A DNA stretch of 64,000 nt from Gracilaria vermiculophylla (Eukaryota > Rhodophyta > Florideophyceae > Gracilariales > Gracilariaceae), in the NCBI GenBank assembly GCA_019155205.2, contig JAHNZQ020003148.1, positions 1,471,982-1,535,981 of the forward strand. Direction: 5' to 3'. The notes beneath the pieces were generated by a model that was not told the DNA's origin, ran no database searches, and was given only the letters and a program-made list of their open reading frames with translations. Below, piece by piece: positions 57,354-64,000 of this stretch (position 1 is the stretch's first letter; every line of letters begins with the position of its first letter). Both the position numbers and the translations under genes were made by a program.

Positions 57354-58433
57354 TCAGCCGCCAATCCGGACCATGCTGCGGTTTTCAGCAGCGGCGAGCG
57401 CAAACATGTCGCGCTTGCCGCCGAGGGCAAAGTGCTTTTGGTGCAGGGCTTGGCGGATGGCGTGCAGCAGGTCGTCGTCCGAGGCGCCGCGGCGCATGAG
57501 GTCGCGCAGCGACAGCTCGTGCTCGCCGAACAAACAGGTCTTGAGGGCGCCGTCGGCGGTGAGGCGCAGCCGGTTGCAGCCGGCGCAGAAGTGGTCGCTC
57601 ATGCTGGAGATGAAGCCGATGCGCCCGGTGAAGCCGGGAACGCGATAGTACTTGGAGGTGTCGCTAGGGTGCGTGGGCTCGTGCTGCAGGCGGCCGTAGT
57701 GGCGCGCCAGCGTCTGCAGCATGTGCGAGTACGGGACGAAGGCGGCGTTGTGCCAGCGGTTTCCGTCGAAGGGCATGTACTCGATGAAGCGAACGTCGAG
57801 GGGCTGGTGCTCGGTGAGGGCGGCAAACTGCGGCAGCTGCGTGTCGTTGATGGGCGACATGACGACGACGTTGAGCTTGACGGCGATGGCGGGGTGGCTG
57901 AGGGCGTCGTGCAGGGCGCGCAGCACGCGGGCGTGCGTGGCGGAGGGGCGGCGCGTGAGCAGCGCGAAGGTGTGGGGGCAGAGGGAGTCGAGGCTGAGGT
58001 TGAGGGCGGACAGGCCGGCGGCGGCGAGCGCGGGCAGGCGGCGGGAGAGCAGCACGCCGTTGGTGGTGAGCGAGACGGGCAGGAAGGGGGAGGTCTCGGC
58101 GACGATGGAGACGGCGTCGGGGCGCAGCAGCGGCTCGCCGCCGGTGAGGCGCAGGCGCGTGACGCCGGCGGAGCGGAACAGATGCACGAGGCGCAGCAGC
58201 TCGGGCGTGGACAGCAGGTGCGGGCGCGGCGAGAAGGTGGGATTGAGCGGCATGCAGTACGCACAGCGCAAGTTGCAGCGGTCCGTCAGCGACACGCGCA
58301 GGTACGTATGGCGCCGCGCGAACGCGTCCTGCAGCGGCGCGACGGGCGCGGCGGGTGCGGCGGCGGACGCGGCGGCGCAGCGGCGCGGCGCGCGCGGCCA
58401 GCGCCAGGCGCGGCGGAGCGCGCCACTGATCAT
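57354..58433 (-). CDS. CNX2: GTP 3',8-cyclase (MoaA/CNX2/MOCS1A)
   Basis: 359 codons, single exon. This radical-SAM enzyme makes (8S)-3',8-cyclo-7,8-dihydroguanosine 5'-triphosphate, the first step of molybdenum-cofactor synthesis, usually in mitochondria. The N-terminal 40 residues are Arg/Ala-rich, fitting a mitochondrial presequence. The radical-SAM cluster is Cys-53, Cys-57, Cys-60 (CNLRCAYC); LTGGEPLLRPD is the SAM-binding GGEP motif; the second 4Fe-4S cluster that binds substrate uses Cys-283, Cys-286 and Cys-300 (CAGCNRLRLTADGALKTC); and the protein ends in the functional Gly-Gly. All signature residues are present. In some animals the gene is fused to MoaC (MOCS1); here it stands alone, as in plants. 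It has very high GC, and its start is 257 bp from the start of the TBC gene. Confidence 0.93.
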   Translation of the reverse strand: MISGALRRAWRWPRAPRRCAAASAAAPAAPVAPLQDAFARRHTYLRVSLTDRCNLRCAYCMPLNPTFSPRPHLLSTPELLRLVHLFRSAGVTRLRLTGGEPLLRPDAVSIVAETSPFLPVSLTTNGVLLSRRLPALAAAGLSALNLSLDSLCPHTFALLTRRPSATHARVLRALHDALSHPAIAVKLNVVVMSPINDTQLPQFAALTEHQPLDVRFIEYMPFDGNRWHNAAFVPYSHMLQTLARHYGRLQHEPTHPSDTSKYYRVPGFTGRIGFISSMSDHFCAGCNRLRLTADGALKTCLFGEHELSLRDLMRRGASDDDLLHAIRQALHQKHFALGGKRDMFALAAAENRSMVRIGG

Positions 58434-58690
58434 CGTGCACGGCGCGGCAGAGCGAAGCGCTCAGGGGGGGGCCGGGGGCGGCGCACGCGCGCCGCGCACC
58501 TCGCGCCAAGGCCTTTGGCGGCGGCGCGCGTGAGCGCGCGCATGCGCGCGCGCGCTGAGTGTAAGCAGCGCGCTGTAAGCTGGCCTCAGCCGCCGCTTTC
58601 GGTTGGCGCCAGTGCGCTGTTGATGAGCGCGCGTTGGCGGCGCCCGACACCGCGTCCGTGGCGCGCCCAACGCCGCCGCCGGCAGCGAGC
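58434..58690. promoter_or_regulatory. Bidirectional promoter between MoaA and TBC genes
   Basis: Only 257 bp separate two divergent start codons. The DNA is extremely GC-rich, with CGCGCGC runs near 58530-58555 (alternating purine-pyrimidine), and has no TATA-like sequence. Shared, CpG-type promoter function is inferred. Confidence 0.5.
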
Positions 58691-61426
58691 ATGGCCACCG
58701 CCGCCGCGCTCACGCCGTCCGCTCCGCTGCGCTCGTCCCCGCCGCCGCTGCTGGCGGCGCGCGCCGTCTCGCCGCGGGGGCCGTCTGCCACGGCGTCCTC
58801 CTCCCCGCCCGAGTGGGCGCTGCGCGTCGCTGCCCTCCTTTCGCACGTCCCCGTTGACGACGGCGCCCCCCCCCTCGCCGCCGCCTTGCAGCGCATTCGC
58901 CGCGCCGGCGCCGCCCACCTCGCCGCCCTCTCCGCCCTCCAGCTGCACCATGAGCTGCTCGCCTTGCTCAAGCCCTCATCCCCCGCGCCGCTGCGCATCC
59001 CCGGCCTCATGGCTATGCATGCGCTCTGCGGCCTGGCCTCCTTCCGCTCCGCCTTGCTTTCCGCCGGTGCGCTCCCGCTACTCGTGTCCCTTCTGCCCGC
59101 CGACCGCGCCCCCCAGGACAGCCCGGACCGTGTCGTCGACGTCGCCGCCTTTCAGAGCGACGCCCGCTCCGCTCGTCCCGCCCCGGACCCCTTGGCCGCC
59201 GCCGCCCTGCGCGTCATAGCCAAGCTCTTGGTGTGCTGCCCGCCTGCATGCGCCTACGCGCTCTCGGCCGGTGCATTGCCGCCGCTGGCACTCGCCGCCG
59301 CCCCGCATCAGCCCATGGACCTTCGCCTACGCGCAGCCGCCGCTTTGGCTGCCGTCGCCGCCTGGTCGGGGCCGCGCAAGGCCGTCCAGATCGTTGAAAC
59401 CCCGGGCGTCGTCTGTGCCATGAGCGCCGTTCTGGAGGACACTGACCAGCGAATCCCGCCTGACTTGCGCTCCGCCACCATAGACGCCCTGGTCGCCATG
59501 AGCCACCGCGGTCATGCGCGCAGGATTCTGCAGCGCTACGGCTGCGATGAGAAGATTACGCGCGCCGCCAGACATGCCACCATCAGCGGAGACTACACCG
59601 CCGCCGCGCGCAGCACCGTTGCCGCCGGCCAACTCACGGGGCGCAGCATTGACGAGTATGGCTTTTTTGTCAACGCTGAAAAACGTCCCAGCATTCCTGG
59701 CGCCGACGACGCCGCCTCTCAGCAGCCGCACTCGGCCCTGTCCAATATTGCGCACAAGATGATGCTCGAGCCCTACACCTCGGTCGACGAGCTCAACGGC
59801 CTTGAGCAGATTGTCAGCGATGACGCGCACCAGAGTTTGACCCACCTGTCTGTCGCTCAGCCGGAATCGCCCGCTTCGGGGTCAGCGGCGTCGGAGCAGC
59901 GTGCGGGTGAAAAGTCTGCTTCGCCGCGCTCCTCATCGGAGCATGTGCCTTCTGTGTCTGCTTCTGACCCCGCTGTTCAGCGCCCGTCGCTGCCGCAGCC
60001 GCTTTTCGACGAGCTGGCGATTGTTTTGCCTACGGGCGACGACGCGTCCTCTACAGCGCTTGTGGAGCAGCCGTCCAGCTCTAGCCCGCGTCGCAGCGCC
60101 AACTTTGCGGACCCAGACTTTGACAAGGTGCGGAGCGCAGAAGAAATGCGTGCAGATGGTCAGGACGAGCGCGGTTATGACGACGGCCAGTCTGCCTCGC
60201 GTTCCGGCACTACCAGTGCTTTGTCACCATTGCTTATGTTCTCTTCGGCTACCGAAGCGGCAGCGAAGCGCGATGGAGCGCATGGCATACAGAAGACGAA
60301 CAGTCAAATCAACCGCGAAAGTGAACATGAACGTATCTGGAGTGAAGTCATTGAGCATCGACCGGAGATGCTTCTTAGAGAGCGAGGGCGATCAAGTCGT
60401 GTCGTCGCTTATCGAGAATTGGCCCTCGTCCCAGTCCCTCCTGCAATGAGGAGGAGGCTGTGGCCAATTCTTCTTGATACCAAGTCATTGCGAGACGCAA
60501 GGCCTGGTTTGTACCACAAGCTTTGTAGGGCTGGTGAGGGTGACCTGTTACCGGATGATATCGAGCATACCATTCAGGCGGATGTCACCAGAACCATGCC
60601 TTCTCACTCCCTCTTCTGGTCGGGCGGCGCGCAGGTGGGCGTTCAGTCTCTGCGCTCTATTTTGCGTGCGTATGCACGATATGTACCAACTGTCGGCTAT
60701 TGCCAAGGCATGTCTTCCATCGCGGCCGTGTTTTTAATGAATGCCGTTGATGAGGAGGAGGCGTTTCTCATGTTTGCACAGTTCATGAATCGCTTTCAAT
60801 ACAAGAAGGTGTTCGCTCCAGGTTTCCCTCTAATGCTTCAGTGGATTTCCGAGCTGAAGCCTCTGGTTGCTCACTACATGCCTCAACTTAATTTGCTACT
60901 CGAGCGCGAGAATGTGTCGCTCGAGCTTTATGCGGATAAATGGCTTATTACCGCACTGTCTCATAACTTTCCGCACCGTCACTTACTGCGTGTCTGGGAT
61001 CTCATGTTTCTTGGAGGCTCGCCAAAGATTATTCTCAAGGCGTGTCTGGCCGTGCTCAAGCAGTGCGAGAGTCGTCTGATGAAGATGGACTTTGAAACTA
61101 TGATGCCGTTCTTGCAAAGGGGATTTGCAGAACCCGATGCTGGCGTACTAGACGCCAAGGATCCCGAACCGTTCATGGCAAAGATGCGTGAATTCCGGTT
61201 CATGCGTGACATTCCAAAATCGCAATTGGATGCGAGTCAGGCGGTCGCCGCTGCGGCTGCGGCTGCCGATGCGGCTGCCGCCGCCGCTGCCGCGAAAGCT
61301 AAAGCGGCCGCGGTGCCTACTGTTTCTCAGGCGCCGCGACAAGAAAATCAGCAAGCTTCTCAACCACAACGGCGGTCGGCGCTTTGTTGTCTTCCGTGTT
61401 TCAAGCGATCTGCAACTCTGGACTAG
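58691..61426 (+). CDS. TBC-domain Rab GTPase-activating protein with ARM-like N-terminus
   Basis: 911 codons from the ATG at 58691; the open frame extends 19 codons further upstream but has no ATG there. The N-terminal about 300 residues are Ala/Leu-rich helical repeats (LAALSALQLHHELLALL; LRAAAALAAVAAW), like armadillo/HEAT repeats. A disordered Ser-rich middle follows. The TBC domain spans about residues 575-830 with both catalytic fingers: Arg-634 in IQADVTRT and Gln-672 in YCQGM, so it should accelerate GTP hydrolysis by a Rab in membrane traffic. After an Ala-rich helix, the C-terminus SALCCLPCFKRS is Cys-rich next to basic residues, a plausible palmitoylation or membrane anchor. The ARM-like plus TBC layout resembles only distantly the known plant and animal subfamilies. 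Confidence 0.88.
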   Translation: MATAAALTPSAPLRSSPPPLLAARAVSPRGPSATASSSPPEWALRVAALLSHVPVDDGAPPLAAALQRIRRAGAAHLAALSALQLHHELLALLKPSSPAPLRIPGLMAMHALCGLASFRSALLSAGALPLLVSLLPADRAPQDSPDRVVDVAAFQSDARSARPAPDPLAAAALRVIAKLLVCCPPACAYALSAGALPPLALAAAPHQPMDLRLRAAAALAAVAAWSGPRKAVQIVETPGVVCAMSAVLEDTDQRIPPDLRSATIDALVAMSHRGHARRILQRYGCDEKITRAARHATISGDYTAAARSTVAAGQLTGRSIDEYGFFVNAEKRPSIPGADDAASQQPHSALSNIAHKMMLEPYTSVDELNGLEQIVSDDAHQSLTHLSVAQPESPASGSAASEQRAGEKSASPRSSSEHVPSVSASDPAVQRPSLPQPLFDELAIVLPTGDDASSTALVEQPSSSSPRRSANFADPDFDKVRSAEEMRADGQDERGYDDGQSASRSGTTSALSPLLMFSSATEAAAKRDGAHGIQKTNSQINRESEHERIWSEVIEHRPEMLLRERGRSSRVVAYRELALVPVPPAMRRRLWPILLDTKSLRDARPGLYHKLCRAGEGDLLPDDIEHTIQADVTRTMPSHSLFWSGGAQVGVQSLRSILRAYARYVPTVGYCQGMSSIAAVFLMNAVDEEEAFLMFAQFMNRFQYKKVFAPGFPLMLQWISELKPLVAHYMPQLNLLLERENVSLELYADKWLITALSHNFPHRHLLRVWDLMFLGGSPKIILKACLAVLKQCESRLMKMDFETMMPFLQRGFAEPDAGVLDAKDPEPFMAKMREFRFMRDIPKSQLDASQAVAAAAAAADAAAAAAAAKAKAAAVPTVSQAPRQENQQASQPQRRSALCCLPCFKRSATLD

Positions 61427-64000
61427 CTCATTTTTGTCCGTCTTTGAGTCTTGCTCCTGGTATCCCTGTTGGCTTTCCTTCTGTTCTCTTCTTTCTCTTC
61501 TTCTAGCTCTCGCAATCCTCTTTTTTTTGCTATGCTTCTTTCGTTTGCTCTTTTTTGAAACTATACTACCTGGTTTATTTTGCTTTGGACTGCTGTCATC
61601 CTTCGTCATCTCTGTCCGACTTTTTCGAGTGACAGTTTACGCAGTCTTCTCTAAAATATTTCGTGGGGTGCAGCGTGTATGGTATGATTGGTGAGTTGTG
61701 GTCAAGTATCACTGATGATCAATCGTGAAGGGTTTATTTGTCTTTTGGTTCGGTGTTTTTCTTCATCCATGCCGTGTCTCTAAAGAGAATCACTTGGAGT
61801 ACATGTCTTTGGAAACCGCCAAACTTGTCTTGTTTTGTCTTATTTGTTTTACTTTTTTTTCTGTTTTCGATTGTAGTTAGAGTCTAGCTTTTGCTTGCTT
61901 TCGATGTTATTAGTTCTGGTCTACAGGGAACACAGCCGAATTGCTCCTCAAGGCTTCTTTCGGTATGGAGTAAAAACTGTCCAAGTTTTAAACAATATAT
62001 GTATTCTCCGTGCATGGATGAGCTTCAGATTACGATTCTGGTGGGAACTTCAGGTTTTAGAGTACAGTTGTGCGGAAGCATCGGCTTGATTGCATGGCGT
62101 TGGCATCTGCAGCAAAAGCCACCTGCACAACAAACGTAATGCTGCCGTTCGTCTGTTGCCATCCGGCTCTACCCCAAAATGTGCGACAGCAAAGGGGCAC
62201 GGCAACCGTCGAAAACTGGAAGCCTTGTCTGTGTCTCTTTTTCTGTGCTCTTGCGGCTATCCTTTGACCAAACCTATTTGGGGCAGACCGCTGCTGCAAA
62301 ACATTTTGTTGATTCCGGCCCAGGATTTCTGGCTGAATACCTTCGCGCAGAACACTTCGTGTCTACGGCGCTTTGATTTCTATTTAAGAACGGGGTAGTC
62401 ATTGGTTAAAACCTCGTCGTTAAGGATATTTCTGATGCCCCCTCATCGTGCTATTCAATGACGTGGGGGAAGTGCATCACGTCATCTGAGTCGCACTGTC
62501 GCGTATGTGTCAAAAGGTGGCCCTTGCGGAGATAGGGCTGCCTACGATTCATGGGCCATGGGTGAGTTAGTACGCTTACGTCCGGCGAGGGCCAGCTGAA
62601 CCACACGGGTCACTTTCGCTCGAGAGACCGCCAAGCGCTCATATGATTTGAGCTGTGCTGTGCCAGCTTGTTCATTGCCTGGACATGGCTGACGACTTTT
62701 GGGTCACGCACAGCTTCGACGGGCCTCTATTCTTGGAGTGAACTTGCAGATTTCTCGTTTCGTTGCGTGCGAACGCCAGGTTTGGCCCAAGGTACTGACG
62801 TGCGTTTTTCAGTTTGACTTAGAAATGGCCGTACTCTAGTGGCTACACGACTATTGGCTTCATATGAGACCAATACTGCTGGAGCTTCTGAACTGCAAAA
62901 AATGACCAGAGAACTTTAGCGCTTGTTTACTAAGTGATATCCAAATTCTGGATTGGCTGCAACCAAGATAAGAGGTTTCTAAACCCATTGTTCCGTTTCA
63001 TGTAGTTAGAGCGGTAAAAACACTTCTTTTCATCGCGACAAAGCAGTACTTCGGAGGGTAATCGCTTGCAAAATTAGATTACTAATGGGTGACTTACTAT
63101 CTATGACAGATAACTGGTGACTGGAAGATGGATACCAGGCTGCAAAGGTGACTGCTGTTTTGCAAAAGTGAATTTGCGGGGATTGGTCTAATACCAGGGC
63201 GACATATCGGCGCTCCAGGGTGATTTACGCGCCCCAACACATAGTTCAGGATGACTTCAGCGCCTTGGCATGCAGATAGGAGTGGCAAATAACGTAGGAA
63301 AAGGGGGCTCTACATACATAACTCATAAAAAACAAATATGTATACTGACAATTAAAAACTACGCTTTGTCTCAGAAGATCTGAGAAAGTTGACATTGCGC
63401 TGATGTATGACCTTTGCAATGCCACATTAAGCGATGATATGAGCGCTTACTTTTCTGAGCTGTTTCACTCTCAAACCAGCCGTTACGACGTACACCAGCA
63501 CTCTTGACTGTCTTCCACACGGTGGAGGTAGAGCTTTTAGAACATTAATTTACGTTCACAACAAAAACCACACACATTTTCGTCTTTGATAGAACTTCAT
63601 CCTTCTCAACCTAAAAAGGAATAAAAAATTAACTGCTTTCGAAAGATTGTTCCAATGCTTTATCAAATAACCATTAGCGTTTACCTGATGCTTATTTGAC
63701 GCTCCGTATTTTTCACAGACAACTACTATTCTAAGAAATCACATTATCCCGTCTCTACTATTTGAATGAGTACAAAACATGAGTCTTTTCTATTCTCCGG
63801 TCGAAACTCTAATGAGACCTTTGAACAGCTCCATCTGAACAGATTGTTACGCTTGCTTCCATTCCTAAACTATCATAACAGATTACGAAAGCTTCTGGAT
63901 AGATTTATGAACGACGAATGAGATAGAAAAGTCAGCTTTTCCACGTTTCGAGGCGAGGATTTTTTCCGTAATTTGGCAGAAGACGGACGGCTATAAATGC
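61427..64000. other. 3' flank and intergenic tract, no recognisable gene
   Basis: The first 450 bp are T-rich on the plus strand and probably include the TBC 3' UTR. Later frames are at most about 100 codons without domains. A dispersed repeat lies at about 62825-63040. Confidence 0.45.
62825..63040 (+). repeat. Dispersed repeat, copy 2
   Basis: TGCTGGAGCTTCTGAACTGC at 62876, AGAGAACTTTAGCGCTTGTT and CATTGTTCCGTTTCAT near 62988 match 1395-1535 in order and orientation. Its left edge has an imperfect palindrome ATTGGCTTCAT/ATGAGACCAAT (62853-62874), close to the GACCTCATATGAGGTC of the piggyBac ends. Confidence 0.6.

Noticed and set aside
57664..59010. 448-codon minus-strand open frame
   Set aside because: Another phase of MoaA plus the TBC 5' region; Arg/Ala-rich and featureless, while the MoaA frame has every catalytic motif.
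57282..59219. 645-codon plus-strand open frame
   Set aside because: It lies antisense over the whole MoaA gene, is Gly/Ala/Val/Arg-rich with no domain, and is open only because of extreme GC content.

Overview
The window is nuclear DNA from a eukaryote. It most resembles a florideophyte red alga, Chondrus crispus or a close relative; this is inferred, not proven. The reasons are: long single-exon genes packed head-to-head or tail-to-tail with short gaps (PPOX and MoaA stop codons about 70 bp apart), a plastid-type protoporphyrinogen oxidase, a carbohydrate-sulfotransferase relic, one very short spliceosomal intron with a perfect TACTAAC branch site, and dense relics of Ty3/Gypsy, Tc1/mariner, PIF/Harbinger and piggyBac elements. 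No rRNA gene, convincing tRNA gene, CRISPR array or operon is visible.

Layout. 0-5.2 kb: a GC-rich gene-free island, then two convergent decayed genes, a carbohydrate sulfotransferase (+) and a mitochondrial EF-G2-type GTPase (-). 8.9-12.4 kb: two intact genes, a His/Gln/Glu repeat protein with a CCHC zinc knuckle and a rhomboid-like membrane protein. 14.1-19.3 kb: three Tc1-like elements with nested inverted/direct terminal repeats, one holding a 100-N assembly gap. 23.2-32.6 kb: an old minus-strand Gypsy element split by a second, plus-strand chromodomain Gypsy element (25122-30278) with both LTRs, primer-binding site and polypurine tract. 34.5-42.0 kb: two PIF/Harbinger-type loci, each with a transposase relic convergent with a likely accessory gene, a Tc1 fragment, and another accessory-type reading frame. 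43.2-44.7 kb: two hypothetical genes. 46.1-49.7 kb: a Harbinger fragment and a decayed piggyBac element with palindromic ends.

50.5-61.4 kb is a compact gene island: CBS-PB1-TPR protein (-), APH/kinase-fold protein (+), PPOX (+), MoaA/CNX2 (-) and an ARM-like plus TBC Rab-GAP (+). Two head-to-head pairs there probably share promoters. PPOX serves plastid tetrapyrrole (haem/chlorophyll) synthesis and MoaA starts molybdenum-cofactor synthesis; the others look like signalling or trafficking proteins. There is no sign that these genes form one pathway.

A recurring feature is reading frames that stay open for hundreds of codons apart from isolated in-frame TGA or TAG codons (sulfotransferase relic, EF-G2 relic, Gypsy pol, the 40.7-42.0 kb frame, the 43.2 kb frame). 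This looks like decay dominated by substitutions and is discussed in the findings.
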